DNA from: Paenibacillus ottowii
GTDB lineage: Bacteria > Bacillota > Bacilli > Paenibacillales > Paenibacillaceae
NCBI RefSeq assembly: GCF_006874425.1
Contig: NZ_VIJZ01000002.1
Span: 558,001 to 622,000 of the forward strand
Direction of reading: 5' to 3'
DNA length: 64,000 nucleotides
The notes beneath the pieces are model-generated. The model ran no database searches, was not told the origin of the DNA, and was given only the letters and a program-made list of their open reading frames with translations. Below are positions 35,268 to 45,753 of the stretch, piece by piece. Positions within the stretch are counted from its first letter, which is position 1. Every line of letters starts with the position of its first letter. The translations under genes and the position numbers were made by a program.

Positions 35268-35366
35268 TAAAAAAAGTCACATTTAATGAATATTTACCGA
35301 AAATATTATGAAAATTTAATGAATTTTTCAGTTGAAAATCATTGAAAATCGCTTTCATTTTCATAT
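35268..35366 (+). promoter_or_regulatory. AT-rich maeA upstream region with a shared motif and a cre-like palindrome
   Basis: This is part of a stretch of about 330 bases without a gene. It contains AAAAGTCACA, then ATTTAATGAA...CCGAAAAT (35281-35304), a related copy GAAAATTTAATGAATTTTTC (35310-35329), and TGAAAATCGCTTTCA (35343-35357), a cre-like palindrome. The first two elements recur upstream of the small gene at 52418. A regulator is not identified. Confidence 0.5.
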
Positions 35367-35502
35367 TTTTTCTTATGTAAACACTTATATAACCATTTTT
35401 CACACAACATACTTGTTCACTTGGTTTAAAATAAGGCGTATACTTGTTCACGAATTGTTCAAGGATTAACCAAATGTATTTTTTAGAAAGAAGGAATTGG
35501 AA

Positions 35503-37221
35503 ATGCGTGCTTTTCATGTTACGGAAGACGGAACTATCGAAACCAAATTAACCGGAAAAGATCTTCTGGCCAACCCACTGCTAAACAAAGGAGTGGCTTT
35601 TTCGCTGGAAGAACGTCAACAGCTCGGACTTGACGGCCTTCTTCCTCCCACCATATTAACGATTGAGGAACAGGTTCAACGGGTGTACGAGCAATTTCAA
35701 AGCCAACCAGATAATTTACGTAAAAACGTTGCCTTAAATGATCTTTTTAATCGCAATACCGTTCTCTATTATCGTTTGCTTTCCGAACATCTGAGCGAGA
35801 TGCTCCCGATTGTTTATACCCCAACAGTCGGTCAGGCTATTCAGGAATACAGTCATGAATATCACAAACCAGGCGGTATGTATTTATCTATTGATAATCT
35901 TGCTGGCATCAAAGACGCTTTTAAGAACCTGAACTTGGGTCCTGATGATATCGACCTGATTGTAGCCACAGATTCTGAAAGTATTTTGGGAATCGGGGAC
36001 TGGGGAGTTGGCGGTATTAACATCTCCATTGGTAAGCTTGCTGTATATACAGCCGCTGCTGGTATTGATCCTAGCCGGGTGCTGGCCGTTGTGCTTGATG
36101 CAGGTACAAATAACGAAAAGCTGTTAGAAGATCCTTTATACATGGGGAACCGTCATAAACGTGTACGCGGAGAACAATATGATCAATTTATTGATACTTA
36201 TGTTCAAGCTGCACTTTCTGCTTTCCCGAACGCACTGCTTCACTGGGAAGATCTAGGTAACGTCAATGCTCGGAATATTATTAATAAGTACGGGAAAAAT
36301 ATTTTAACGTTTAATGATGATATTCAAGGTACTGGCGCGGTTACGCTCGCAGGTGTGATGTCTGGTGTCCAATTGTCCGGAATCCCTCTGAGCAAGCATC
36401 GGGTTCTCGTGTTTGGCCCAGGAGCTGCCGGAATCGGCAATGCAGACCAAATTAGTGCAGCCATGATGCTGGAAGGATTGTCAGAAGCTGAAGCAAGACG
36501 TAACTTTTGGGCTTATGATTACCGCGGCCTGCTTACGAATGAAACAGAAGGTCTTTTGCCATTCCAGGTCCCTTATGTGCGTGATGCGGCCGAATGCCGC
36601 GACTGGGAGCATGCTGAAGATGGAAAAATCTCTCTACTTGAAGTCGTTCGTCGTGTGAAACCGACGATTTTGATCGGAACATCCGGTGTTGCAGGAGCAT
36701 TTAGCGAGGAAATCGTTAAAGAGATGGCCAAGCATACAGAACGCCCTATTATTATGCCAATGTCCAATCCGACTCCACTGGCGGAGGCTACTCCTCATGA
36801 TCTGATCCACTGGACAGAAGGAAAAGCGCTCATTGCAACAGGAAGTCCTTTTGAGCCAGTAATCTACAATAATATTTCGTTTGAAATTGGGCAATCTAAC
36901 AATGCGTTCGTATTCCCGGGCCTTGGTCTTGGAGCAATCGTAGTAAAATCAAAAATAATAACAGATAGCATGTTTGCAGCAGCTGCACATGCAGTCGCTC
37001 AAATGGTTGATCTGTCACAGCCTGGTGCTTCCCTGCTGCCAAAAATCAACGAACTGCGAGAAGTATCCGAAGCTGTTGCTGTAGCAGTTGCTAAGGCGGC
37101 AGTTCAAGATGGTGTTGCGCGTCATATCCCAGACGATATCGTACAAGCGGTTCGGGGTTCCATGTGGGAGTGCAACTATAAACCCATCAAACAGTATGGA
37201 CAGGAAGCCGTTCTGGTTTAA
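35503..37221 (+). CDS. maeA: NAD-dependent malic enzyme
   Basis: 572 residues, the large malic-enzyme type that converts malate to pyruvate and CO2 (a malolactic activity is possible for close relatives). [25 protein letters not shown] is the malic signature region. [48 protein letters not shown] holds the substrate and metal sites. [20 protein letters not shown] is the metal-binding signature. [15 protein letters not shown] is the NAD fold. ATG 35503 has GAAGGA seven bases upstream. The AEC permease gene downstream reproduces the maeA-ywkB order of Bacillus. CcpA control is suggested by the upstream palindrome. Confidence 0.92.
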   Translation: MRAFHVTEDGTIETKLTGKDLLANPLLNKGVAFSLEERQQLGLDGLLPPTILTIEEQVQRVYEQFQSQPDNLRKNVALNDLFNRNTVLYYRLLSEHLSEMLPIVYTPTVGQAIQEYSHEYHKPGGMYLSIDNLAGIKDAFKNLNLGPDDIDLIVATDSESILGIGDWGVGGINISIGKLAVYTAAAGIDPSRVLAVVLDAGTNNEKLLEDPLYMGNRHKRVRGEQYDQFIDTYVQAALSAFPNALLHWEDLGNVNARNIINKYGKNILTFNDDIQGTGAVTLAGVMSGVQLSGIPLSKHRVLVFGPGAAGIGNADQISAAMMLEGLSEAEARRNFWAYDYRGLLTNETEGLLPFQVPYVRDAAECRDWEHAEDGKISLLEVVRRVKPTILIGTSGVAGAFSEEIVKEMAKHTERPIIMPMSNPTPLAEATPHDLIHWTEGKALIATGSPFEPVIYNNISFEIGQSNNAFVFPGLGLGAIVVKSKIITDSMFAAAAHAVAQMVDLSQPGASLLPKINELREVSEAVAVAVAKAAVQDGVARHIPDDIVQAVRGSMWECNYKPIKQYGQEAVLV

Positions 37222-37277
37222 AAATAGCGAACAACATCAAAATCTAAACTTGCTGTAAGCAAAGTGATTATTTAACT

Positions 37278-37303
37278 GATGTCCGCCATTTTTGGCGGAC
37301 ATC
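37278..37303 (+). other. Stem-loop between maeA and the permease gene
   Basis: A perfect 10-bp stem GATGTCCGCC/GGCGGACATC with a six-base loop and no T run after it. It may act as an mRNA-stabilising or weak attenuating hairpin in the operon. Confidence 0.55.
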
Positions 37304-37321
37304 TTCATTGGAGGAGACATC

Positions 37322-38281
37322 ATGGCTACAGGTCATATCTTTATCATCTTAATTCCTATTTTCTTTGTCATTTTAATTGGTTATTTCGCAGGTTTATTCA
37401 AGGCCTTTAACCCAGCATCCTCTAAGGGATTGAATACACTGGTAACCAAATTTGCTTTACCTGCACACTTGTTTATTGGTATTACGACGACCCCAAGAGA
37501 GACGTTAATACAAAAATGGCCCTTTCTTGTAACTTTGCTGCTTGGAATCATCGGCTTTTATATCGTATTGCTCGTCTTATATCGCTTAATCGCCAAAAAG
37601 GGACTGACAGAATCCTCCATGTTCGCATTGAATTCAACCCAGCCCTCTTTTGCATTCATGGGGATTCCAGTTTTGGGAAGCTTATTCGGAAGTGCAGTTG
37701 TCGCTATTCCTATTGCGATTACCGGTATTGTTGTTAATGCGATTCTCGATCCACTTGCAAGTATTTTGGGAACGGTCGGCCAGCGTAAATCAACACAATC
37801 CGACGAAAATAAAGGCAACTTATTTAAATTCACTATAAAATCAGTTCTACATGGACTCAGTGAGCCGTTGGCTTGCGTACCCTTGATTGGTGTTGTATTA
37901 ACTTTATGCGGATTCCAAGCACCGAAACTTTTGCAATCCATGTTTGATCAAATTGGTAATATTACTTCGGGTACAGCTCTTTTTGCCATCGGGGTAACTA
38001 TTGGGATTAAAAAGATTACGTTCAGTCCAAGAGCACTTAGTATCGCTGTACTGAAAGCCATCGTGATGCCTGTAGTTATGCTCGGTATTGCTGTTCTGAT
38101 CGGACTATCCTCTGAGGATGTGACCAAAGCCGTATTACTTGTCGCATTTCCCGGCTCTGCTGTGGCCGCTATGATTGCGACCCGCTATGAATCACTGGAA
38201 ACCGAAGCAGCATCTGCATTTGTTATTAGCTCTGTAGTATCGCTTATTACGATCCCTCTGCTCATTTCACTGCTTGTATAA
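37322..38281 (+). CDS. AEC-family transporter (YwkB-like), probable malate/organic acid carrier
   Basis: 319 residues, about ten membrane segments in two inverted halves, typical of the auxin efflux carrier family (FKAFNPASSKGLNTLVTKFALPAHLF in half 1; AVLLVAFPGSAVAAMIATRYE in half 2). Members include the malate permeases MleP/MaeP. Its place directly after maeA suggests that it carries malate or a related acid; the direction is not known. ATG 37322 has GGAGGAG at good spacing; the frame is open about ten codons upstream. Confidence 0.82.
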   Translation: MATGHIFIILIPIFFVILIGYFAGLFKAFNPASSKGLNTLVTKFALPAHLFIGITTTPRETLIQKWPFLVTLLLGIIGFYIVLLVLYRLIAKKGLTESSMFALNSTQPSFAFMGIPVLGSLFGSAVVAIPIAITGIVVNAILDPLASILGTVGQRKSTQSDENKGNLFKFTIKSVLHGLSEPLACVPLIGVVLTLCGFQAPKLLQSMFDQIGNITSGTALFAIGVTIGIKKITFSPRALSIAVLKAIVMPVVMLGIAVLIGLSSEDVTKAVLLVAFPGSAVAAMIATRYESLETEAASAFVISSVVSLITIPLLISLLV

Positions 38282-38646
38282 TGACAGAAAGTTCTAACAC
38301 TCAGCGAAAGACTGGTATATAAAAGAATGAAGGGCATCCGTTCGCCCTCATTTATCTTACTTTTTAAATATTGTTACAACAATAAAGCAATTTAATGTGA
38401 ATAGAAAGCATCATTATATCCCGTTTTACCAACCAGCGGTGACCTACATTTATTGAATGTGGGTTGCCGCTTTTTTATGTTTGGTGGGTTTACATACGTT
38501 TTGTCGTTTCTAATTAAAATTTTCATTATCAATCCGTAAGCATATCCCAATTGCAATAAATCGCTAACATTTATAAAGGAAATTGACGAAATATATAGGG
38601 ATAGCTGTACTGTCGCATTAAATAAAATTTAAAGGAGAAGAAACTT
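38282..38646. other. Intergenic stretch of 365 bases before the chemoreceptor gene
   Basis: It contains an imperfect hairpin near 38325-38352 after the permease, a strong terminator at 38435-38476 and the promoter region of the chemoreceptor. A candidate -35 TTGACG lies near 38584, with a weak -10. No coding frame with a ribosome binding site was found. Confidence 0.5.
38435..38476 (+). terminator. Strong intrinsic terminator upstream of the chemoreceptor gene
   Basis: AGCGG/CCGCT, ACC/GGT and ACATT/AATGT segments form an interrupted stem, followed by TTTTTT. It lies 150 bases after the permease stop. Confidence 0.75.
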
Positions 38647-40410
38647 GTGAAAAACTTGAGGTGGAGCACTATGTCCTTTTTTGGTAAAAATCTATTAATA
38701 TCTTTCATTAACATCGTATTAATAGGTGCTATTCTTATCACATCTAGCTATATACTTCAAAAGAACATTCTCACCACGCAGCTGCAAGACCAGGTTAAAG
38801 TATTAACCAAAAAATGGGCAGAAGATGTCGACAAAACAAAAGTAGAACAAGCATTAAGCGAAAAAGATTATAACGGTTCTGTTCAACAGGAATTACGCAA
38901 ATTTCTAGATTCTATTCACACATTTTATCCTAATGTCGCCCAAGCTTACATATTTGGGACAGAACTAAAAGAAGGAAATCAAACCTCCATTATTGGCGTT
39001 CCCACTAATTTGGTTCAAGCTTTCCAAACCTCGAAGATGAATATTGGAGATATGTATACTCTTCCAAAAGAAAATGCAGAAGCCGTAAATGAAATGCTTC
39101 AATCCAATGAATCAGCATTGAGCAGCTTTTATACAGACGAATATGGCACATGGACTACTATTGTGTACCCGATTACAGATGCAAGCGGTAAAGTCACAAG
39201 TGCAATTTTCTTTGACGTAGATGCGAACTCTGTACCTGCGGGGCTTCATAAGTTGCTTCTATATGGCGTTTCATTGCTCATTCTGTTTCTGGCTATCTTC
39301 TTGACAATTCAATACTTGCTGGTAAAACGCACTCTCTCTCCGATTCGTTCCTTGATGAAGGGGATTGAGGAAGTCAGCGAGGGTAATCTGAATGTAAAAA
39401 TCAAAACAGGCCTAGACGATCTTGGTATTATCAATCAAAAATTTAATTCGATGATTAAACGCCTTAACGATACAATGGTAAAAGTACAAGATACGACGCA
39501 AGAAGTAACAGGATCAGCTCAGGAATTGTTAAGCATCAGCGAGAAAAACAGTACGAATACCAACATCATTAACAATAATATTCGAGAAATTACCCAGGGA
39601 CTTGAAGCTCAGGATCACGCAGCACTTGAAAGTTCCAGAGCTATGAATGAAATGTCTACAGTGATCCAAACCATTGCAGAAAGCTCCTCTTCTGTAGCAG
39701 ACCAAGCTTATTCTATGGAAAAACGCTCTGTTGAAGGCAATCAGGTAGCCCAAAAGCTATCCAATCAAATGGACTCCATCTCCACTACAATGGAAAGTAC
39801 AGTTGATTCCGTCAATGCACTGCAGAATCGTTCTAACGAAATCAGTAATATTGTAAGCATCATTACCGGCATAGCCAGCCAAACGAATCTGCTGGCCCTC
39901 AACGCATCAATTGAAGCTGCCAGAGTTGGTGAAGAAGGCAAGGGGTTTGCAGTAGTAGCGGGAGAAGTACGCAATTTGGCTGAGCAGTCTCAAGAATCCG
40001 CCAAACAAATTGCAGAGCTTATTGAAGAAATTCAAAAAGAGATTGAACAAACCGTAAGAGGCATTAGCCTCGGCACAAAAGAAGTTCACGTTGGACTGGA
40101 AGTTACGAAGCAGACAGGCCAAATGTTCTCTGAGATTTTAGAAGCGTCCAATAAAGTGTCGTCACAAATCCAGGAAGTATCCAGCGCAACTGAGCAAATC
40201 TCAGCCAGCACGCAGGAAATGTCAGCTACCTCTGACGAGCTGTCCTCCACCGTTAGCAAAACAGTCAGCAGTAGCAAACAAATTGAGCAAACCATTGGAG
40301 AACAAACGGAGTCTATGGCTTCCATTGTCCAAGCTTCGGACAAGCTTACATCGATGTCCGGGGAGCTGGAAGAGCTCATTTCATTTTTCAAAGTAAACCG
40401 GGAAGTTTAA
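38647..40410 (+). CDS. Methyl-accepting chemotaxis protein
   Basis: 587 residues. One membrane segment near residues 14-36, an extracellular sensor domain of about 160 residues (single-cache type by length), a second membrane segment near 203-224, a HAMP domain ([28 protein letters not shown]) and a long cytoplasmic coiled coil. The signalling tip reads [40 protein letters not shown] start with AAAGGAGAAG. The ligand is unknown. Its position after the malate genes hints at organic acids but is weak evidence. Confidence 0.92.
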   Translation: MKNLRWSTMSFFGKNLLISFINIVLIGAILITSSYILQKNILTTQLQDQVKVLTKKWAEDVDKTKVEQALSEKDYNGSVQQELRKFLDSIHTFYPNVAQAYIFGTELKEGNQTSIIGVPTNLVQAFQTSKMNIGDMYTLPKENAEAVNEMLQSNESALSSFYTDEYGTWTTIVYPITDASGKVTSAIFFDVDANSVPAGLHKLLLYGVSLLILFLAIFLTIQYLLVKRTLSPIRSLMKGIEEVSEGNLNVKIKTGLDDLGIINQKFNSMIKRLNDTMVKVQDTTQEVTGSAQELLSISEKNSTNTNIINNNIREITQGLEAQDHAALESSRAMNEMSTVIQTIAESSSSVADQAYSMEKRSVEGNQVAQKLSNQMDSISTTMESTVDSVNALQNRSNEISNIVSIITGIASQTNLLALNASIEAARVGEEGKGFAVVAGEVRNLAEQSQESAKQIAELIEEIQKEIEQTVRGISLGTKEVHVGLEVTKQTGQMFSEILEASNKVSSQIQEVSSATEQISASTQEMSATSDELSSTVSKTVSSSKQIEQTIGEQTESMASIVQASDKLTSMSGELEELISFFKVNREV

Positions 40411-40438
40411 AAGTATAACATCCAATCCTCATAACAAT

Positions 40439-40481
40439 AAAGAACCTCTAATCTGCATAGAATGCGCATTAGAGGTTCTTT
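40439..40481. terminator. Bidirectional terminator
   Basis: A 14-bp stem AAAGAACCTCTAAT/ATTAGAGGTTCTTT plus an inner GCAT/ATGC lies between the convergent chemoreceptor and galactanase genes. Confidence 0.85.
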
Positions 40482-40502
40482 GATATGCTCTTACATGCTT
40501 CT

Positions 40503-41555
40503 TTAGTTTAAGAAGCCTTCCATCGCTGATGTTGGCTTACCGTCAGCCTGCCAAGCACCTTTGTTATACCCTTTATTATAACCTGGGGTTGCAGCCGGCT
40601 CCCAATAAAATACGCCCACGCCTTTGCCGCCTCCAATATTCCGAACCTTCGTTTTGATTGCAGAAATAAATGCCTTGGAAGCAGCAGGTTCATTATAATC
40701 CATTCCAATTTCGCTAATGACAATGCCTTTCCCGTATGTTGCAATGAGACTATTGGCATTGGTTATCGTCTGATCTACCTTGCCCTGCCAGTCAGAAGGA
40801 GACGGATATAGAGACAGTCCAATAAGGTCAAACTGAGCTCCATTTTCAATCAATCCACCAATATTCCAGTTTAAAACGGAATCGTTATCACCGTTAGCTA
40901 AATGTACGATCGTCTTCGTGCTGCTGCTTACGGATTTAACAGCATTGTTCCCCGTATTGACAAGCCACGCATAGTTTTTCATATTCACCGAGGCTTTGCC
41001 GTCATCCCAGAGCATTCCATTGTTTGTTTCATTGCCGATTTGCACCCAGTCCGGTGTCACACCCTTACTTTTCATCGTATTCATAACATAGACGGTGTGA
41101 GACCAGACCGCATCCATAAGCTGTGTAAATGTAAAATTGCGCCATGCATAAGGTTTATTCTGCTGTCCCGGATCAGCCCAGGAATCACTATAATGCAGGG
41201 TCAGCATAACACTCATGCCTAACTTTTTGGCCCGCTGTGCAAGTTCTGCCGCCTTCTCGGCATTCATGTATCCGCTTGCATAATCCTTCATGTCAGGGTT
41301 CACCCATACACGAATACGAACCGAATTGATCTGATAATCATCCCGTAAAATTTGCAGTACATCGCGGCGAACCCCTTTTTTATCCTTCCAGGACATACCT
41401 TGGGCTTCCATCCCTGCAACCCAGCTTATATCTGCTCCTTTGGCGAAAGCAGGGGCGGCCGAAGCCGCACCCACTCCCACAGAGCCCAATGGGTACAAAA
41501 AGCTGGATAACAAGATCAACATCGCAAATACCATCATGCGTTTACCTGTTTTCAT
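40503..41555 (-). CDS. ganB: Arabinogalactan endo-beta-1,4-galactanase (GH53)
   Basis: 350 residues with a signal peptide (basic start, hydrophobic MLILLSSFLYPLGSVG, cleavage near ASA). A single GH53 barrel: GADISWVAGMEAQGMSW at the start, VRIRVWVNP, LTLHYSDSWADPGQQNKP. The acid/base Glu is in WVQIGNETNNGMLW and the nucleophile Glu in IVISEIGMDYN. It cuts pectic galactan outside the cell into oligosaccharides for the upstream ABC importer and the GH42 enzyme. It is the last gene of the minus-strand galactan operon. Confidence 0.93.
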   Translation of the reverse strand: MKTGKRMMVFAMLILLSSFLYPLGSVGVGAASAAPAFAKGADISWVAGMEAQGMSWKDKKGVRRDVLQILRDDYQINSVRIRVWVNPDMKDYASGYMNAEKAAELAQRAKKLGMSVMLTLHYSDSWADPGQQNKPYAWRNFTFTQLMDAVWSHTVYVMNTMKSKGVTPDWVQIGNETNNGMLWDDGKASVNMKNYAWLVNTGNNAVKSVSSSTKTIVHLANGDNDSVLNWNIGGLIENGAQFDLIGLSLYPSPSDWQGKVDQTITNANSLIATYGKGIVISEIGMDYNEPAASKAFISAIKTKVRNIGGGKGVGVFYWEPAATPGYNKGYNKGAWQADGKPTSAMEGFLN

Positions 41556-41651
41556 AAGTCATCCCCTATCTTCATTGTATACTCACATTGCCTCTAGCCC
41601 ATCCGTCAGCCCTCAATCGGGAAACAGCTGCGATCCATATATATGACGCCT

Positions 41652-43742
41652 CTAATTGTTGCGTCGCTCTGCCTTTAGAACCTTAACAGCATAGGCACCC
41701 AATTGAACGCTGCTGTCTGTTATCACATGATTTTCAAGCATATCTGCATAAGTTCGTCCATCCAATGTAATCTCTTGTGGCTTATGCGTAAAATTCATTA
41801 TAAAAATATAATCATGAACTCCATCAGTACGAATTGCCGTATTCACTCCATGTGGCAGCTGCACATTGAGTGCTTTACTGAGACCTGCATCATCAATTAA
41901 ACTTCTGTAAAAATGACTATGGAACGATCCAGTGTTGCGCGATGCGATGTAATAAGCTTTTCCCTGTCCCAAACGATTCACCGTCAAAGCCGGGCGACCT
42001 GCGTAAAAGTCTGCCCCGTATTCAGCCAGTACCTCTGCACCTTCCGTATGAATGAGATCGCACAATTCTACTGCTTCATACTCCTCCCGTAGATTTAGCT
42101 CATTGCCTTCAACCGGTATAATGTAGTTGCGATCATGGTCATGCAATCCATCAATCTCTTCCGACCAGATCCCCAGTGTTTTACGAAGCGGACCTGGAAA
42201 ACCTCCGAGGAAGCACAAATCATGTTCATCGACAATGCCGGTCCAATAGGTCGCTACGAATATGCCCCCTTTTTCAACAAACTTCTGTATGCGCTCTCCT
42301 ACGCCACTGCGGACCATATACAACATTGGAGCGACCAGGAGCTTATATTTGGAGAAATCTGCATCCATATCAATGACGTCTACCGACACTCCCTGCTCCC
42401 ATAATGCCAAATAATGTGCTTCAGCCGTCTCCTCGTATTTCACACCTTTGTTTCGCGGTCCCTGTGAATCGTTGATTCCCCAACGGTTCTCCCAATCGAA
42501 GATAACAGCAGCCTCAGCCGGTACGGATGTACCAATCACCTCCTCCAGTTTCTCCAGCGCATGACCGACATCTTTCACATCCCCAAATACTCGCGTATGC
42601 TCATGACCGACATGATCGACGACCGCACCATGCAGTTTTTCACTCGAGCCGCGACTTTTCCGCCACTGAAAATATTGAACGGTGTCGGAGCCGTGTGCCA
42701 CAGCCTGTAAAGACGATAGCAGATGCATACCCGGCCGCTTCAGCTTGCTAACATCTTGCCAATTGGTCAAGCTCGGCGTACTTTCCATGAGCATCCAAGG
42801 TTTCCCACCTTTAATAGAGCGAATAATGTCGTGCATCATAGCCACTCTTGCAGCCTGACGGCTGTCATCTCCTTCACGGTCATGCCATGTCGGATAACTA
42901 TCCCATGATATAACATCGAGCAGATCAGCAAACTTCCAGTAATTCAATCCTTCAAAAAACTCCATTAAATTAGTTGTGACTGGAATGTCCGGATTTGCAG
43001 CCTTGAGCGGCACAATCTCATGTTTGATAAAATCAGCGGTCTGATCGGTTACAAACCGTCTCCAGTCCAAATTCATGGCATGAACCTGAGTTTCACCGTG
43101 AGGTGCCGGAGACTCCACTTGACTCCAATCCGTAACTGTATGACTCCAAAAGGTCGTCCACCATGCATGGTTAAGCTTGTCCAGCGTACCGTATTTGTCC
43201 TGCACCCAGGCGCGAAATGCCTCCTGACAATGATCGCAGTGACAGTCTCCACCAAATTCATTGGAAATGTGCCAGCCAATAACAGCAGGATGATTAGCGT
43301 AACGCTCAGCCAGCTTCGTATTCATGATACGTACTTTTTCCCGATAGACAGGCGACGTATAACAGTGGTTATGCCGAAAACCGTGCAAGTTACGGACACG
43401 ATTAGCCCCTACTCGCAGCACCTCAGGATATTTTTGCGACATCCAGGCTGGTCTTGCTCCGCTAGGAGTAGCTAAAAACGCATAGATTCCGTTTTCAGCA
43501 AACGAGTCCAAAATACGATCCAGCCATTCAAACGTAAATACGCCTTCCTCAGGCTCCAATGAAACCCATGAAAAAATGCCGACAGACATTACGTTACATT
43601 TGGCTAATTTCATCAAGCGGATATCTTCCGCTAACACTTCTGGATATTGCTGCCATTGCTCCGGATTATAGTCCGCTCCATGCAGCATACGCGGAACTCG
43701 CTCACTAATGGGAGGATACTTGGTTATGTTTGAATACGTCAT
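41652..43742 (-). CDS. ganA: Beta-galactosidase (GH42)
   Basis: 696 residues, no signal peptide. HISNEFGGDCHCDHCQEAF contains the acid/base Glu and the zinc cysteines of GH42. PWMLMESTPSLTNW contains the nucleophile Glu. The trimerisation and C-terminal beta domains follow (SVDVIDMDADFSKYKLLVAPMLYMV; GVHDYIFIMNFTHKPQEI). It hydrolyses imported galacto-oligosaccharides in the cytoplasm. It lies 28 bases after the second permease gene. Confidence 0.95.
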   Translation of the reverse strand: MTYSNITKYPPISERVPRMLHGADYNPEQWQQYPEVLAEDIRLMKLAKCNVMSVGIFSWVSLEPEEGVFTFEWLDRILDSFAENGIYAFLATPSGARPAWMSQKYPEVLRVGANRVRNLHGFRHNHCYTSPVYREKVRIMNTKLAERYANHPAVIGWHISNEFGGDCHCDHCQEAFRAWVQDKYGTLDKLNHAWWTTFWSHTVTDWSQVESPAPHGETQVHAMNLDWRRFVTDQTADFIKHEIVPLKAANPDIPVTTNLMEFFEGLNYWKFADLLDVISWDSYPTWHDREGDDSRQAARVAMMHDIIRSIKGGKPWMLMESTPSLTNWQDVSKLKRPGMHLLSSLQAVAHGSDTVQYFQWRKSRGSSEKLHGAVVDHVGHEHTRVFGDVKDVGHALEKLEEVIGTSVPAEAAVIFDWENRWGINDSQGPRNKGVKYEETAEAHYLALWEQGVSVDVIDMDADFSKYKLLVAPMLYMVRSGVGERIQKFVEKGGIFVATYWTGIVDEHDLCFLGGFPGPLRKTLGIWSEEIDGLHDHDRNYIIPVEGNELNLREEYEAVELCDLIHTEGAEVLAEYGADFYAGRPALTVNRLGQGKAYYIASRNTGSFHSHFYRSLIDDAGLSKALNVQLPHGVNTAIRTDGVHDYIFIMNFTHKPQEITLDGRTYADMLENHVITDSSVQLGAYAVKVLKAERRNN

Positions 43743-43770
43743 TGCAAATCATCTCCTTTGATTCGTTCTG

Positions 43771-44649
43771 TTACTCTTTGACGGAACCTAGTGTCATACC
43801 TTTAACAAAATACTTTTGTAAAAATGGATATACAATAAGAATAGGCGCTGCACCAATAAAAATTTGTGCTGCGTTAACCGTCGTTTGTGAAAGTAATTCC
43901 ATCTCTTTGGGACTCATGCTCATCGAACTCATGTCTTTCTGTATAATTACAGTTTGCAGGAACGTTGCCAGCGGATAATCCTTTGCGTTGCTCAAATAGA
44001 GCAGCCCGTCAAACCATGAGTTCCAATGAAATACCATACTAAACAGCGCGATCGTCGCGATAGAAGGCATGGATATCGGTAAGAAAATACTAAACAATGT
44101 CCGGAAATGTCCTGCCCCGTCGATCAATGCAGCCTCTTCCATCTCTTTGGGGATACCTCTAAAAAAGTTCAGCATAAGAATGACCAAAAATGTATTGACC
44201 GCTCCTGGCAAAACAAGTACCCAGAAACTATCCATGAGATGGATCTTTTGAATTACCATATAAAACGGAACCAGTCCACCGTTAAAAATCATGCTGAATA
44301 CGAATAGCCATGAATACACGTTTCGGCTGCGGAACACGGTCGTTTCCTTTGAAAGCGGATAAGCGGCTAAAAAGGTAATCAGCAGCGTCAAGCCGGTCCC
44401 GAGCACAGTCCGACAGACAGAAATCCAGATGGAATGTAAAAAAATCGGATTGTTCATCGTCTTCTTATAAGCTTCTAATGAAAACTGCACTGGCCACAGT
44501 CCAACTAGATTGGCATCTGCCGCGGATTTCGCACTAAATGATACTGCCAACACATGAATCAGCGGAACGATACACATGATGGACAAAATCACAAGCAGGC
44601 AAATATTCAATACATTAAAGATGCGATATGGCGTTGTTTTATGATACAT
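43771..44649 (-). CDS. ABC transporter permease, CUT1 type (GanQ role)
   Basis: 292 residues, six membrane segments. The EAA loop reads EEAALIDGAGHFRTLFSIFLPISMPSIATI. The protein is of the LplC/YtcP group (MCIVPLIHVLAVSFSAKSAADANLVGLWP; C-terminal QKYFVKGMTLGSVKE). It pairs with the permease gene 28 bases upstream. The operon context makes galacto-oligosaccharides the likely cargo. The ATP-binding subunit is not encoded here; a shared MsmX-type ATPase is expected elsewhere. Confidence 0.9.
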   Translation of the reverse strand: MYHKTTPYRIFNVLNICLLVILSIMCIVPLIHVLAVSFSAKSAADANLVGLWPVQFSLEAYKKTMNNPIFLHSIWISVCRTVLGTGLTLLITFLAAYPLSKETTVFRSRNVYSWLFVFSMIFNGGLVPFYMVIQKIHLMDSFWVLVLPGAVNTFLVILMLNFFRGIPKEMEEAALIDGAGHFRTLFSIFLPISMPSIATIALFSMVFHWNSWFDGLLYLSNAKDYPLATFLQTVIIQKDMSSMSMSPKEMELLSQTTVNAAQIFIGAAPILIVYPFLQKYFVKGMTLGSVKE

Positions 44650-44676
44650 GACTCTCCCTCTTTCAGCCTTGTGGAA

Positions 44677-45567
44677 TCAGAATATGCGGTAACCTGCCCA
44701 TTTGTAAGCAAGCCGATAAGATATCAGAATGAGAATCATACTGATTACGGATTTGAACAACCCAATGGCGGTAGCGAAGCCCATCTCCCCATTGATTAAT
44801 GCTGTCCGGTAAACAAATGTGTCAATGATATCGCCTTTTTGGTATACCAGCGGATTATAAAGATTGAAAATCTGGTCAAAACCAGCATTCAGCACATTGC
44901 CAAGTGCAAGCGTTCCAACAACGACCACCATCGGAATCAATGAAGGTACTGTAATGTGTAGCGTCTGTCTCCACCGGCTTGCTCCATCCATTTCAGAAGC
45001 CTCATATAACGAAGGATTGATACCCGCCAGTGCAGCGAGAAATACGATCGTATTGTAGCCAAATTCCTTCCATATGTCCGATACAATGACGGTAAAACGA
45101 AACCAGTTATTATCTCCCAAAAAGAATATAGGCTGAATCCCTATGCTTCCAAGAATTCGGTTCATAAATCCATCTGTAGCCAACAGATCAATCAGAATTC
45201 CGCCCAAGATCACCCATGACAGAAAGTGTGGCAAATATACCAATGTCTGAATGGAGCGCTGAAGTCCAACCTTGCGAATTTCATTCAGCAGTATAGCAAA
45301 AACAAACGGCACCAGCAGGTTGAAAAACATCTTTAATACCGCAATAATCAGCGTGTTCCAGACAACCTGAAGACTGTCCTCCCGTTGGAACAAAAAGCGG
45401 AAATTATCCAGTCCAACCCATTCGGAACCCGTTATGCCTAGCCAAGGCTTGTAATTTTGAAAGGCCATCACGATGCCGCCCATCGGAATGTAGCTAAATA
45501 CAATTAAGAAAATGATGGCTGGCAGCAGCATGATATGAAATGGCCACGTACGTTGCAGACTTCTCAT
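44677..45567 (-). CDS. ABC transporter permease, CUT1 type (GanP role)
   Basis: 296 residues, six membrane segments, LplB/YtcP group. YIPMGGIVMAFQNYKPWLGI is the typical N-terminal loop, and SEMDGASRWRQTLHITVPSLIPMVVVV the EAA loop. ATG 45567 has AGGAGGA six bases upstream; the in-frame ATG 45603 does not. A cre-like site and a terminator lie between it and the solute-binding protein gene, so it may also have its own promoter. Confidence 0.9.
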   Translation of the reverse strand: MRSLQRTWPFHIMLLPAIIFLIVFSYIPMGGIVMAFQNYKPWLGITGSEWVGLDNFRFLFQREDSLQVVWNTLIIAVLKMFFNLLVPFVFAILLNEIRKVGLQRSIQTLVYLPHFLSWVILGGILIDLLATDGFMNRILGSIGIQPIFFLGDNNWFRFTVIVSDIWKEFGYNTIVFLAALAGINPSLYEASEMDGASRWRQTLHITVPSLIPMVVVVGTLALGNVLNAGFDQIFNLYNPLVYQKGDIIDTFVYRTALINGEMGFATAIGLFKSVISMILILISYRLAYKWAGYRIF

Positions 45568-45606
45568 TGCAGTTCCTCCTGTAACTCTCATGGTATACCT
45601 CAATTA

Positions 45607-45620
45607 TAAAAGCGTTTTCG
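45607..45620 (-). promoter_or_regulatory. cre-like site upstream of the permease genes
   Basis: On the minus strand CGAAAACGCTTTTA, which departs from TGNAANCGNWNNCA at two positions. It suggests CcpA control of the galactan permeases and enzymes. Confidence 0.4.
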
Positions 45621-45701
45621 CAGTCCCAACAGTTCAAAAAACCAACATACATGGCACAAAAGCAATCATTTTTATTTAAGCCAGTGAAGCTGAAGTAAAA
45701 A

Positions 45702-45723
45702 GACTGTCCACCTTGGGACAGCC
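45702..45723 (-). terminator. Intra-operon terminator after the solute-binding protein gene
   Basis: On the minus strand GGCTGTCC/GGACAGTC followed by TTTTT. Partial termination here would give more binding protein than permease, as is common in such operons. Confidence 0.7.
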
Positions 45724-45753
45724 CTCCTAATTGGTGTTGCAACAGCAATGGTT

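Noticed and set aside
35257..35517. 86-residue minus-strand open frame upstream of maeA
   Set aside because: Low-complexity Lys/Asn/Phe/Ile composition is expected from AT-rich DNA. It overlaps the maeA start and regulatory motifs, with no ribosome binding site.
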